64,000 nucleotides of DNA from Isoperla grammatica (taxonomy: Eukaryota > Arthropoda > Insecta > Plecoptera > Perlodidae). Positions 1-11,905 of the stretch are shown here, in pieces (within the stretch, counting starts at the first letter, position 1; every line of letters begins with the position of its first letter). Made by a program: the position numbers and the translations under genes. The stretch lies in assembly GCA_945910005.1 (NCBI GenBank), contig OX246744.1, positions 37,859,511-37,923,510 of the forward strand, in the 5' to 3' direction. The notes below the pieces were generated by a model. The model had not been told where the DNA came from and did no database searches. It was given only the letters and a program-made list of their open reading frames with translations.

Positions 1-54
1 TACCACTTTTACTAATACATTGTTAAATGATCTGATAGTAGCAAAATACTATTA

Positions 55-419
55 AGGGCAAAGGGTAGTCTCTACGTCAAAAACCGCAGAAAATATTCTT
101 ATCTCAAGATTGCAACAAGAAATCGAAAATCTAAATCAGCAGCGCACTTTGCTTTGGTAAGCCCTACAGATCGAATAAAATATTATAACCATTAGCAAAG
201 TATTTTGATTATAATTCGATAATTAGTAATAAAATTATTATTTATAAAAAACAAACTGATTATAATATAAGTCACGACTTAGCGCATTCAATGTGTATGT
301 GTAGGGCTTACTAAACCACAGTGCGCTGTTGATTCAGATTCTCGATTTCGAAGCCCATTCTTGATATAATTTAAAAATGAAACTTTTGTGCGGTTTTTGA
401 CGTAGAGGTATCCTTCCCT
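55..419. mobile_element. Foldback / MITE-like inverted-repeat element
   Basis: The left arm (about 55-172) and the right arm (about 303-419) are imperfect reverse complements. Shared blocks include CTCTACGTCAAAAACCGCA and AGTAAGCCCTAC. The loop of about 130 bp is AT-rich and has no reading frame. I could not settle a target-site duplication, so the superfamily is left open. Confidence 0.6.
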
Positions 420-1132
420 GTTAAAAATGCTATTTAAACAAAAATAAATTTTCTAGAAATTTAAAAGCGAAGTACCCCTTTCCACGTTGACATGTTGAGA
501 AGTGGCAGAGTTTAGACAAGCCTGTCCCTTATCTGCCTTTTTATTTGCTTGTTTTAGCTCTCTTGTTACTTACTTTTGTGACACACAGAAAGCTTAATGT
601 ACTTTCAAGTTATTTCTACTAAAATGTACTTCCTCTCTGTCTTCAATTAGATTTCATCTGCCCCGCCCCCTTGTCCAATAAATAGTTTAGAAGAGGTCGA
701 TGGCAATACTTAAAAAAATACACCAGTATGTTTTTACTTTATGATGACATTTTAAACGATATCAAAGGGGAAAACACTAACACATTATAATTTGTCAACT
801 CCCGTCCAACGCTCAGGATATAAAATAAAGTTTATTAAAAACGGGTAGAATATTTGTTTATTCCTACGACACCCCCCCTCACACACGAGACGCTGTCAAT
901 ATTGACACATGTGCATCGTCCACACTCGAATTAATCTCGTGTCTGTCTATAACTGTCTGTATATGATAAGGTAGTTGGAGGATTGTTTCCAAAAATATTG
1001 TTATTCCTTATTGTGAAGAGTTGAGGGGCAAAATACAATACCGTAAATGCTATCAGATATCTCAGAGTTTGATGTTCGAGCACCAGCAGTCGCCATTCAT
1101 TATCATATCGAGTTCCTGGCCAAGCCGTAGCA
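420..1132. other. Intergenic, no gene seen
   Basis: AT-rich DNA with stops in all frames. It has a short C-rich patch near 871 and nothing I recognise. Confidence 0.6.
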
Positions 1133-1950
1133 AGAGTCCTCGTGAGCTGTCACATACTCTCTTTTCGCAAGGTCTGCCTATCATTACAGGTGCAAACATT
1201 AAGAGACCTCGTAAGCTGTCACATACTCTCTTTTCGCAGGGTCTGCCTATCATTACAGGTGCAAACATTAAGAGACCTCGTAAGCTGTCACATACTCTCT
1301 TATCGCAGGGTCTGCCTATCATTACAGGTGCAAACATTAAGAGACCTCGTAAGCTGTCACATACTCTCTTATCGCAGGGTCTGCCTTTCATTACAGGTAC
1401 AAACATTAAGAGTCCTGTGAGCTGTCACATACTCTCTTATCGCAGGGTCTGCCTATCATTACAGGTGCAAACATTAAGAGACCTCGTAAGCTGTCACATA
1501 CTCTCTTATCGCAGGGTCTGTCTATCATTACAGGTGCAAACATTAAGAGACCTCGTAAGCTGTCACATACTCTCTTATCGCAGGGTCTGCCTATCATTAC
1601 AGGTGCAAACATAAGAGTCCTCGTGAGCTGTCACATAGTCTCTTATCGCAGGGTCTGCCTATCATTAGGTGCAAACATTAAGAGACCTCGTGAGCTGACA
1701 CATACTCTCTTTCACTGGGTCTGCCTATCATTACAGGTGCAAACATTAAGAGTCCTCGTGAGCTGTCACATAGTCTCTTATCGCAGGGTCTGCCTATCAT
1801 TAGGTGCAAACATTAAGAGACCTCGTGAGCTGACACATACTCTCTTTCACTGGGTCTGCCTATCATTACAGGTGCAAACATTAAGAGTCCTCGTGAGCAG
1901 TCACATACTCTCTTTTCGCAGGGTCTGCCTATCATTTCAGGTGCAAACAT
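1133..1950. repeat. 69-bp tandem satellite, about 12 copies
   Basis: The unit runs from CTGTCACATACTCTCTT through the conserved block GCAGGGTCTGCCTATCATT to AAGAGACCTCGT. Starts are 69 bp apart (for example 1147 and 1216). Later copies differ by small deletions and by alternation of AGAGACCTC with AGAGTCCTC. Because 69 is a multiple of 3, long open frames cross the array on both strands. They are a by-product of periodicity, not genes. Confidence 0.9.
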
Positions 1951-2058
1951 AAGCCATAACAACAAACAACAACCTTGAATGCAATATTTTCGTGTCATTT
2001 CAAAATTAAGTAATATATAGTAGATTATAGAGCTAGTAGTCAGTTTATTTCCAGGGGT

Positions 2059-2070
2059 GGGGGGGGGGGG
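2059..2070. repeat. G homopolymer (12)
   Basis: Uninterrupted run of G directly seen. It is one of many long G or C runs in the window. Confidence 0.95.
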
Positions 2071-2099
2071 CGAACGACAAATCCCCTCCGGGATCATGG

Positions 2100-2275
2100 C
2101 TGAATTAAACTTTGAATATGACGGGGGGAAGGGTTTTAAGAGGATAGTGGTAAGTAGGACTTCAAGAGGAAGAAAAGGGGAAGGGGAGGATTTAGTCTGG
2201 CTCCTCCCCCTCGACCTGTCCGGCCGGCTAGGGTGGCCCTATACCAGAAGCCAGGAGCCGGCATAGCTCTCAGGG
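2100..2275 (-). mobile_element. LINE 5'-leader fragment (copy 1)
   Basis: On the minus strand this contains GAGAGCTATGCCGGC, TAGGGCCACCCTA and GCCGG in the same order as the block at 36200-36260. The outer GCCGGC/GCCGGC pairing and the TAGGG(CCA)CCCTA hairpin are kept. The middle hairpin has lost its 5' arm. Similar leaders are known, from memory, in animal non-LTR retrotransposons. No reverse-transcriptase frame is attached here. Confidence 0.5.
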
Positions 2276-2289
2276 TCCACTTGCCCACT

Positions 2290-3460
2290 TCACTTAGTAC
2301 TCACCTTAGTACCTTAGTACTTCACCTCGTACTTCAGTCAACTTTTTTATTACCAAAAAGGACAGGACATAAAAACATGTTCATCACAACTTTTCCAGAC
2401 AGACCAGCCTAGGCCAGGCCTGGCTACAATTAATTACCCTTCAAGGAGAACAGCCCAAGGGCATGTTAACGGGATGGCAACAACGGGATTCGTTATGAAA
2501 CAGGTGGTGTGAAGGAGAATGCAACAATGTCATTCGTGTCATGTACACTTTACTTGCTCAAAACATTATTTGAAGGTTACATTTAAGGTATCAAAATTAT
2601 TAATATAAAATATGAATAAACAAGCATTTTTACACTCAATATTGGGCCCAATTCGGTTAGCTAAGTTGAAAAATCTACAAATCTACAATCTACATAGAAA
2701 TTAATAATAACACAATGTACGTACACTTCGTAAACACAGTTAAAAGATAATAACATTGGTTTTAAAAGAAGGAATTAAAAGCTTAAAAATAAGTTGTAAA
2801 AGTAAAGAAATAAACGCACGCACAGAAGAAAAAGTCAACATATTAGTTAGGCTAACGCAAATACAATGAGAATAATGCAATACGTGCACCCTTGGTCAAT
2901 GGTCTCAAGAATACGTTGGATCTAGCAGAATGATTTCCATTGAATGCAGTCAATTTGTTGTCAAGATAAAGAAATATGGTAAATAACCTAAATTAACATT
3001 TCACATACTTAATGAACACAATAGAACAATGCACCTGTGCAATACATGCACGCACACCTTGACAACACAGACTCCAGTTTACATTTCATCTAGATGAATG
3101 ATTATACCAACATATACAAACAATTGAGGTGGTTTGATACTTGAAAGAAGTAAATAGTTGTTCAATGCGAGCAATGTTCAACAAGGATATTAGTGGGCAG
3201 CTTGTCAGGCTGCCTAACTGATGAACTACTGGTATACTTGGCCCAAGATAACCTTACGTCACACGTAAGGTCGCCTTCGTCTCAGGCGAGGCACTCATAG
3301 CCAACCAGCGAGCCGCCCGAGACACACTTGCGCAAACACCGATCGCTGATTGGCTACGAACCCGTCGAAACTGACGAAAGCTTGTGTAAGGTAGTGTTGG
3401 GCCAACCATACACAGCTGGGTTTAGTATTTTCTCACTCCAACCGCCGCACGCCAGGGGAC
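2290..3460. other. Intergenic, no gene seen
   Basis: Mostly AT-rich. CG content rises from about 3240 toward the 3' end of the minus-strand RCC1-RING gene. No convincing coding frame is seen on either strand, and the open stretch on the plus strand at 3328-3696 is the antisense shadow of that gene. Confidence 0.6.
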
Positions 3461-3463
3461 AGT

Positions 3464-4914
3464 CTAGTCACGGCGGGGACAGACCGCGCCGTGTCCCCCC
3501 AGCTTGCACGCGGGCATGCGCAGCAGGCATTCCGTGCATGGTAGCCGAATATCGGCACTCAAACCCTCTAGTGCCAGATTCCTCCCAGCGGAGAACTGTC
3601 CGCGACACAGCGGACAAACTGTGGTACTGTCGTCAGACCAGCAAGCGTTACACAGGCTGTGTCCCGCGGTGCACTGACGTATTGGTGCGCACATGACCCT
3701 GAAGCACACGGGACACTCCAGGTTTGGCATTACGATCTGCCTCAAGTCCATTAGGTCTTCCCCCACCTTTCCATCAATTCCTATCCCGCGCTGCGCTGAA
3801 GGTGCGACGATTGACGTGACCAACAGTAGTGTATATGTTACAGCAAAAGCCACCTGTTGAACCGCCAGCCCCCGTGACTTCGGCAACAGAGTCGCCACCG
3901 AGAGGTCCTTCTTCCCCTGACCCAGTTCACCACTTGTTCCACGGCCACACACAAACTTGTTCCACGGCCACACACAAACACGTCCCCTGCCCGGGTCAAC
4001 ACGGCAGTGTGCTGAAATCCAGCAATAACCTGGGAGACAGTCTGGTCCTCGAGGCCAATCATTCTAGTGGGGGCGGATCTCTTGAATGTGTCACCAGTAC
4101 CCAACTGCCCTTCAACATTACTACCCCAAGCCCAGGTCGTCCCATCGACTCCGAGGGCCACAGTGTGGTCATAACCGCAGGACACGGCAGCCACGGCTAT
4201 TGACAGCACCGATACTCGTGTGAAGCTGGAAACGCTATCCACTGCACCAAGCCCAAGTTGACCATACTCATTCGACCCAGCCATCAAGAGGACCCCAGAG
4301 GCCGAGACAAGAGCTGTATGGTAAACGCCACACGATATGTCAACTATGGCCTCAGGGAGGTTGGGCACGCGAGTGAATGAGGTTAGCTGGTTTGTATGAC
4401 CGAGGCCTAGTCGGCCGTAGGCGTTGTATCCACACACCCAGACCTCACCGCCTGTTGCAAGAACCACCGTGTGGCAATACCCAGCAGCAACCTTCTTGAT
4501 GGGCGGCAGACCGGCAACCAGGACGGGTGTGGTGGTGTCACGGGTGTGACCGAGGCTAAGCTGACCCTCGTCATTCCGCCCACACGAGTACACCTCACCC
4601 TTGTCAGTGAGGAACACAGTGTATTGATATCCACAAGCAGCCTGGGTTATACTAACAGTGCTGAGAGTGTCAACAAGCCTCGGCTCAGCGACCGAGCCTT
4701 CGTTCTTCATCCGTCCTGTGTCTTGTGTTACACAGAAGGTGTAGACGCGGCCAGACTCGCAGACAACTGCAGAGTGGTCTTCACCGCAAGACACCTGAAC
4801 GACGGTCTCATCTTGGGAGAACGACACAATGCTCGATCCAGCAGGCAGGCCTCCACCCAACACCAGGACACCAGGCTTGGTTATAACGAACCGAGCGTCA
4901 TCGTTCTCATCCAT
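3464..4914 (-). pseudogene. RCC1 beta-propeller fused to SIAH-type RING, frameshifted
   Basis: The first in-frame ATG is at 4914-4912, right after TTTGGTTGCAGG, which looks like a 3' splice site, so a 5' exon may lie upstream. The protein shows seven RCC1 blades, with repeated motifs such as SCGRNDEGQLSLG and WGSNVEGQLGTG each followed by G-x-x-HT-x-x-L. A C3HC4-like RING follows (CPVC, CTAGHSLC, CPLC), then the start of a SINA-type zinc finger (C-x6-C, H-x3-C) and a stop at 3464. RCC1 propellers bind protein or chromatin partners and RING domains recruit E2, so a ubiquitin ligase is the likely ancestral role. A 23-bp duplication in the seventh blade shifts the frame before the RING. As read, the product is a RING-less propeller with about 35 foreign residues. 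It may be a pseudogene, an allele or an assembly error. Confidence 0.8.
3934..3979 (-). repeat. 23-bp tandem duplication inside RCC1-RING gene
   Basis: Two exact adjacent copies of a 23-nt unit (3934-3956 and 3957-3979) that starts TTGTTCCACGG. The length is not a multiple of 3, so the downstream RING frame is lost. The two overlapping frames each encode half of the same blade. Confidence 0.95.
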
Positions 4915-4962
4915 CCTGCAACCAAACGAGATGTTGGACACAAGAGGACAGATGTTGGACAC

Positions 4963-5177
4963 TTGAGTAAGAGTGGGGGATAAAGGGACAGACTAGTTGA
5001 ATGTTTGTTAAAAGAAAGTTCAAAAATAATGTTTTTTATTAGTATTTGGTTCTTTTACGTTTACTTTCTTTTACGTTGAGTAAGAGTGGGGGATAAAGTG
5101 ACAGACTAGTTGAATGTTTGTTAAAAGAAAGTTCAAAAATAATGTTTTTTAATTGTATATGGTTCTTTTAGGTTTAA
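4963..5177. repeat. 113-bp tandem duplication upstream of RCC1-RING gene
   Basis: TTGAGTAAGAGTGGGGGATA recurs at 4963 and 5076, exactly 113 bp apart. Similarity continues through AAAGTTCAAAAATAATG and fades near 5177. It lies just 5' of the apparent splice acceptor of the minus-strand gene, so it is probably intronic or promoter-proximal. Confidence 0.85.
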
Positions 5178-5179
5178 TG

Positions 5180-6086
5180 CTGTACCTTCGCCTAGCCTGC
5201 CGATTTCCCAATTATAAATTCTCATTCTAAATACTAAAGCCATGACTATTAACAGTCTTCGCAATAGTCACTAGGCCACGTCATTATAACGCGAGCTTAT
5301 CTATGCAAGCACGCTTGTACACTGGCCACAGAGACAACGGATTCATTCAGCCCCCCCCCCCCCCCCCCCCCGAAAGGGGGACATCAACCCGAAATGCGAT
5401 AGCCTGAGCGTGTTTATCATAAAATTTACAGTTCAGATAGCTGTAGTGAAAAACAAAAATTTTCACAATTTTGCCTTTATTTGGGTGTTGGGTTAGAGCC
5501 CTCCTTTTTCTTTTTTGAATTTACAATCCATACTCGAGTTATACTTTCCCTGGTTAACCCATTTGTTGAATTTGAACAAAATCTCTGGCACTTTACTATA
5601 TTGTGTTTTCACGTCATATGTCTCGTCAGCGACGTCAGAATAGCCCTCGCTTCACTCATCATGTGGGGCCAACGTGCATCACTCTAACATATGTCCACTT
5701 GCGCGCACAAGTTCATTTATAATAATAGAAACACATCTCGATACCCTCGTTACGTATCTGTATTGTGACCACTTATAAAGTTACATAATTATTATCCTCC
5801 GTCATAAACATGCCGTATAGCTACGACAACAATAGATCTATTATTTGAAATTATTTTTAACAATGGTTTTAATATAAATAATAATACAGTATATTTATGA
5901 ACGTTGTCTTGATAACCTCGTTGCACGGCGGGATGTTAACCAAGTACAATGCGTGCGTACGTACTTCACTCAGTCAACCATGTCCAATTATTGAAATTGA
6001 TTAGAGTCAAGCTTTGCAACAATAAATTAATTATACCAAGTAATAGGCAACCCTTGAAAACTCCACTCCTAAGCTCGCGTCTTTCG
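5180..6086. other. Intergenic; C homopolymer at 5351-5371
   Basis: Contains a run of 21 C and AT-rich flanks. No supported gene. Confidence 0.6.
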
Positions 6087-6368
6087 AGTAGTACATCTCT
6101 ACAGTAGTACATCTCTACGGTAGTATGTCTCTACAGTAGTACATCTCTACAGTAGTACATCTCTACAGTAGTACATCTCTACAGTAGTACATCTCTACAG
6201 TAGTACATCTCTACAGTAGTACATCTCTACAGTAGTACATCTCTACAGTAGTACATCTCTACGGTAGTACATCTCTACAGTAGTACATCTCTACAGTAGT
6301 ACATCTCTACAGTAGTACGTCTCTACAGTAGTACATCTCTACAGTAGTACATCTCTACGGTAGTACAG
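6087..6368. repeat. 16-bp satellite, left arm (about 17 copies)
   Basis: Unit TAGTACATCTCTACAG repeats with near-perfect identity. The main variant is CAG to CGG. The array is split by the transposon at 6369-8410 and resumes at 8411. TCTTTCGAGT occurs just outside both outer edges (about 6080 and 9999). Confidence 0.95.
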
Positions 6369-8410
6369 GGGTCATTCCATATGAAATCAACCAGCACATT
6401 TTCATGTCCCCTTTAGATTTTGATGAAAATTGGTACAGTTGTTAAGAATACAAATAAAACGCACACGTATTTTTTTTTTTCGCTCTAACGTTCACCGTTT
6501 TTGATTTACGGACCTTGAAAAAACCCAAATTTGGGTTTACATGAGCGTGCCCGTAAATTTGTAACTTTGGAACCATTTGACCTAGAAGGCTGATTTTTTT
6601 TTTGGTAAATGGTGCTGCTATTATATCCTTTGTACATACATAACAATATATGCACTTTATTATTTATAACTTCACATTAAAACCGATTTTTGGATTTACA
6701 GAAGTCTACTGCCCAAAAGGGTATTTTTAAAAATTTGAAAAAATAATATTTTATTTGTATATGTATGTATTACATGCACAGCAAATTTAGTTTTGTGGAA
6801 ACTTCAGGTTTAGAAGATACAACCTAAAAGGTGTGGTAATGTGCAAATAAACAATTATATTACATACGATAGTATATAATAAAACTGGTTGACGTTTGTT
6901 TAAAGCCCCAAAACCACTCCATGGTGTCAACCATGGCATGGGGTATTTTTTTTAGTCATGGAGAGGTTAAACCAGAGTGTTGATATGGGTGTGGGACATC
7001 TATTTCAACAGTGAAACTTCTTTATAACGAACGTCTTTATAACAAAATGATCTACATATATAACAAACTGTTTTTGAGGTCCCAAAAGGTTCTTATGCAT
7101 GTAAAGGTACCATCTTTATAAAGAAATGTTCAATATAACAAAATAATAATCGAGCCCCCAAGAGTTCGTTATAAAGAAGTTTTACTGTAGAATATGTCTG
7201 AAATAATGGTATGGTAGGAAATGCTCATAGTCTGCTCAATGTATTATGAAGCCATTTCTTTCCATGATTCAAGTTTGTATGAGACTCATTCACTTTCCTT
7301 GGTACTAAGTGTGTAAGCTCGCCCTGTTGCGATTCGCGGATCAATTAAAGTGAGAAGTAAGAATTGCAAACTTGTCCTCGAATAGGGGCATGAGGAATTT
7401 TCTGATGCATTGCACCAGTTATTCCAAAAAGATTCTTCCTCTGATTTCCATGTTTTTGTTTGTTAAATGGATTGCAGCAAACATACATCAAACTTTGAGT
7501 GGGTTTTCCATTTTCTTGGGGCTAGGTTAGTCTTGCCTAAGAGCTGTGCTAGTTCAATTACCTATTGTAGTCCTACATGCCTGAACACTTACACTTACAG
7601 GGCTAATAACTAGAAATACCACTGAATGTAATGTGGCCTTAGTAGATATACCTAACACTTTAAATACTTTTAAATGTGTGCATACACAATGTTTAAACAG
7701 GCTGAGAAAACCATATGCTTCCACCAAGGAAGTAGGCCTAGAACACAGTAGATTCACAGGAAGTAGAATGCAACAGCCCTCTCTACCATAGATTGTAGAA
7801 AACACAGCCCTTCCAAGTGTGTACAAGACACACAAGCTTTTGGCACTTAAGCCTACTTTTACACACCAATTTTAAAAAAATGTGATAAGCATTTCACATA
7901 CAATAATGTATTCCAGACAATTATACCTACACATTAGGGGCATTAAACATTTATGACTCCTAAACCCAAGGTTTCCACAAAACAAAATTTGCTGTACATG
8001 TAACAAACATATGTACAAATCCAAACAAAAAATTTTAATTTTTTTAAAATACCCTTTTGGGAGGGGGGCTTATTTAAGTACAAAATTAGTTTATAAAGAA
8101 AACACAGAAACAATTAAGTGTACATGTTTTTGACTAATTAGAAAGGATGAAACAAGAGCTTAATTTACAAAAAAAAATCAGCCTTCTAGGTCAAACGGTT
8201 CAAAAGTTACAAATATAGGGGTGCGCTAACACGCACTCATATTTGAGTTTTTGGGCAGCCCGTAACTCCAAAACGGGTAAAGGTAGAGCCAAAAAAAAAA
8301 TACGTATGTGATTTTTTCAAGTTTTTAACCAACGCTGAAAATTTCATAAAAATCCAAAGCGTACATGAATATTTTCTCCTTTTTTTGGTTGACTTCATAT
8401 GGAATGACCC
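6369..8410. mobile_element. DNA transposon with long terminal inverted repeats, inserted in the 16-bp satellite
   Basis: It starts GGGTCATTCCATATGAA and ends with the reverse complement. 23 of the first 24 positions match, and weaker inverted similarity runs about 250 bp inward (shared GACCTAGAAGGCTGATTTTT). Satellite flanks it on both sides, so the boundaries are clear. A 3-bp duplication ACA is possible. There is no transposase frame, so it is non-autonomous. The superfamily is unresolved. A Tigger-like MITE is nested at 7009-7187. Confidence 0.85.
7009..7187. mobile_element. Tigger/pogo-like MITE (copy 1)
   Basis: The ends CAGTGAAACTTCTTTATAAC and the reverse complement of CAGTAAAACTTCTTTATAAC are inverted repeats, followed by TA on the right. 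Related to the copy at 34470-34664. The CAGT-(A/G)-AAAC start is typical of Tc1/mariner (Tigger) MITEs. It is nested inside the 2-kb element, so it is younger than that insertion. Confidence 0.75.
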
Positions 8411-9988
8411 ACATCTCTACAGTAGTACATCTCTACAGTAGTACATCTCTACAGTAGTACATCTCTACAGTAGTACATCTCTACAGTAGTACATCTCTAC
8501 GGTAGTACATCTCTACAGTAGTACATCTCTACAGTAGTACATCTCTACAGTAGTACATCTCTACAGTAGTACATCTCTACGGTAGTACACCTCTACAGTA
8601 GTACATCTCTACAGTAGTACATCTCTACAGTAGTACATCTCTACGGTAGTACATCTCTACGGTAGTACATCTCTACGGTAGTACATCTCTACAGTAGTAC
8701 ATCTCTACAGTAGTACATCTCTACAGTAGTACATCTCTACAGTAGTACACCTCTACAGTAGTACATCTCTACGGTAGTACATCTCTACGGTAGTACATCT
8801 CTACGGTAGTACATCTCTACGGTAGTACATCTCTACGGTAGTACATCTCTACAGTAGTACATCTCTACAGTAGTACATCTCTACAGTAGTACATCTCTAC
8901 AGTAGTACATCTCTACAGTAGTACATCTCTACAGTAGTACATCTCTACAGTAGTACATCTCTACAGTAGTACATCTCTACGGTAGTACATCTCTACAGTA
9001 GTACATCTCTACAGTAGTACATCTCTACAGTAGTACATCTCTACAGTAGTACATCTCTACAGTAGTACATCTCTACAGTAGTACATCTCTACAGTAGTAC
9101 ATCTCTACAGTAGTACATCTCTACAGTAGTACATCTCTACAGTAGTACATCTCTACGGTAGTACATCTCTACAGTAGTACATGTCTACAGTAGTACATCT
9201 CTACAGTAGTACATCTCTACAGTAGTACATCTCTACAGTAGTACATCTCTACAGTAGTACATCTCTACAGTAGTACATCTCTACAGTAGTACATCTCTAC
9301 AGTAGTACATCTCTACAGTAGTACATCTCTACAGTAGTACATCTCTACGGTAGTACATCTCTACAGTAGTACATCTCTACAGTAGTACATCTCTACAGTA
9401 GTACATCTCTACGGTAGTACACCTCTACAGTAGTACATCTCTACGGTAGTACATCTCTACAGTAGTACATCTCTACAGTAGTACATCTCTACAGTAGTAC
9501 ACCTCTACAGTAGTACATCTCTACAGTAGTACATCTCTACAGTAGTACATCTCTACAGTAGTACATCTCTACAGTAGTACATCTCTACAGTAGTACATCT
9601 CTACAGTAGTACATCTCTACAGCAGTACATCTCTACAGTAGTACATCTCTACAGTAGTACATCTCTACAGTAGTACATCTCTACGGTAGTACATCTCTAC
9701 GGTAGTACATCTCTACAGTAGTACATCTCTACAGTAGTACATCTCTACAGTAGTACATCTCTACAGTAGTACATCTCTACAGTAGTACATCTCTACGGTA
9801 GTACATCTCTACAGTAGTACATCTCTACAGTAGTACATCTCTACAGTAGTACATCTCTACAGTAGTACATCTCTACAGTAGTACATCTCTACGGTAGTAC
9901 ATCTCTACAGTAGTACATCTCTACAGTAGTACATCTCTTCAGTAGTACATCTCTACGGCAGTGCATCTCTACAGTAGTACATCGAGTA
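8411..9988. repeat. 16-bp satellite, right arm (about 98 copies)
   Basis: Continuation of TAGTACATCTCTACAG. CGG variants are scattered or in short runs (for example 8761-8840), which suggests local amplification of variant units. Confidence 0.95.
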
Positions 9989-10378
9989 CATCTAAATATT
10001 CTTTCGAGTTAAGCGCGGTAACCCGAAATCAAGTATAAGCACCACTTGGAGATAATTTTGATACTGATTTTTCATGACACTTTAATTGTTTTTATTCTAT
10101 ATTACAGAACCGACCAAATTTTTGTAAATTGTCTTTCAGCCTGCGACACGTTTATTGGGGGGCTCTGACTCCTTGGTCCCTTTCTACACACAAGTACCAA
10201 TTGCCACCAGTGCGCGTGCTTATAACTTGGTGCGTCTACATTTTCCTGAGAAATATCAAGAGTTGCTATTGATACCCTTATAAACCAACATATAAAAAAT
10301 CACGTTAATTGTTTAGATGATATTAAGGCTTTACGTCTCATATTTTTGCAATGATGATAATCGAGACGATTAATTGTT
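9989..10378. other. Intergenic, no gene seen
   Basis: AT-rich, with no coding frame or repeat that I recognise. Confidence 0.55.
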
Positions 10379-10463
10379 CCCCATTCCCAGGTCCCCCTTT
10401 TCCTTTCATTAATTGTTTAGCCCAGGCCTTTAGTGAAAGGAAAAGGGGGACCTCGGAATGGGG
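10379..10463. repeat. Long hairpin (30-bp arms)
   Basis: Arms 10379-10408 and 10434-10463 are near-perfect reverse complements around GGTCCCCCTTTTCCTTTCA, with a 25-nt loop. It is followed by a run of 12 G at 10476-10487. Probably a small foldback element. Confidence 0.75.
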
Positions 10464-11032
10464 AATGGGAGGAAAGGGGGGGGGGGGAAGGGACCCGGGC
10501 CCCGGGCTTTTAAGTTTGAAATGCGCTGCGCCAAAGGATGGAAAATTTTGATTTTCTCTTGGGACTACTCAAAACCATTTTAACACAATATAAACGTACC
10601 GAAAGTGGGTGTTCTGCAAGGTAGGTGAACTTGAACTGGAAGGTCATAATCCGTGTGCATTGCCGAAACCGATTTTATTAGCCTGCATCGTATTACACAC
10701 GAGATACGAAAGGTCGAAATAAGTATTCAGTATTTGCACCTCACAGAAGGAAAATATTTTGGGCTTTGGGTCAAATAACTTTTTGTTGTTGCCACTAAGG
10801 TTTCACAAATGGTGACCTTTGAATGACCAGCCCGTAGTTGCGACTACTCTAATCTACGCTACGCTACTTCTCTGCACGGGCCAGACTAGTCTATGCGGGT
10901 CGGACTATTCTATGTTGACCGGACTACTCCACACGGGCCAGACTTTCGTGTTTAAAACTAATGATCGCTTTTACTCCAAATGTACTGCTAACATTCATAA
11001 TAACTTTATATCTAGGACAAGAGACTACACTG

Positions 11033-11100
11033 CAGGGGTGCCCAACATACGGCCCGCGGGCCGCATGCGGCCCGCCAAGCCATTTCATCTGGCCCACACC
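11033..11100 (+). mobile_element. hAT-type terminal fragment
   Basis: CAGGGGTGCCCAACATACG followed by CGGCCCGCGGGCC matches, from memory, the classic end of hAT elements. I did not find the opposite end, so this is a solo terminus or a truncated copy. Confidence 0.5.
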
Positions 11101-11794
11101 TCCCATTTACATTCTAGTCTCACAACTAAACCAATGAAGAAAACTCAATTTTATTTGAATTAGCCTACATTCTTTTGAAATTTATTCGGTGGACATGTGT
11201 TTAACTATATTTTAGACTTCGCAGCGAAAAATTTTCATAATTCTTTTGTTTCTACTTCTAGTTTTGTTCTCGTTTAAGCCTAGTTTCTTGGATGCCGAGG
11301 AGTGGCGGGGGGGGGGGGGGGGGTGGGGTATTATTGTTTTCTGTGGCGACATCCGACTTACTAATTGGCGAGGACTCTACTGGCACAGATAACAAATGCC
11401 ACTGGTAATACATGTGTCCCCGCAAATATGTTTCACCCTTTTAGTTGTGATCTTGCAAAGGCGTCATGACTCGAAGCATAAAATCGAGTGTAGTAAAATG
11501 AAGGATTAATTTGAATTGAAAAAGTAAATCTTGTTTCGCAGCAAAGTATGTATAAAAAGAAGGTAAATGAGAATCAAGCGTCTGTCTGCATTAGTTTTCG
11601 TGTTGCACAGTGCACATTTACTAGCAGCGGGGGGAACACCATTTGCTGACGGGGAATTAGATATAAAATAACCAGACTATATACGTATACATATATATAT
11701 TTATAGATTAAGCCATCTTGGCATAAGAAGGAAAAAAAAAAAATAGATAAGCAGATGTGGCTCGCCAACATTGAATAATTATTAAGGTTGCCCA
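11101..11794. other. Intergenic; G homopolymer at 11307-11323
   Basis: Contains a run of 17 G and an AT microsatellite near 11690. No supported gene. Confidence 0.55.
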
Positions 11795-11905
11795 TCGATG
11801 TTAAATTACAACATCGACATCGAAATCAAAACATCGATGTCACATCGCGATGTCGGAAATTTTTCGACATCGACATCAAACGTGAAATAATCGACATCGG
11901 AAAAA
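11795..11905. repeat. Cluster of ATCGATGTC motifs
   Basis: ACATCGA/TCGATGT words recur at least eight times on both strands in about 110 bp, with no fixed period. This resembles the subterminal motif clusters of DNA transposons. Termini were not found. Confidence 0.45.

Noticed and set aside
1021..1952. Long open frames on both strands across the 69-bp array
   Set aside because: The period is a multiple of 3, so frames stay open by periodicity. The products are pure repeats without domains, mostly with non-ATG starts.
3328..3696. Plus-strand gene of 122 codons
   Set aside because: Antisense to the RING exon, with non-ATG start and composition explained by the opposite coding strand.
7554..7835. 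93-codon frame inside the 2-kb inverted-repeat element as transposase
   Set aside because: Far too short, no catalytic motif, non-ATG context.
8411..9988. CRISPR-like appearance of regular short repeats
   Set aside because: There are no unique spacers. Units are directly abutting, and the context is animal nuclear DNA.
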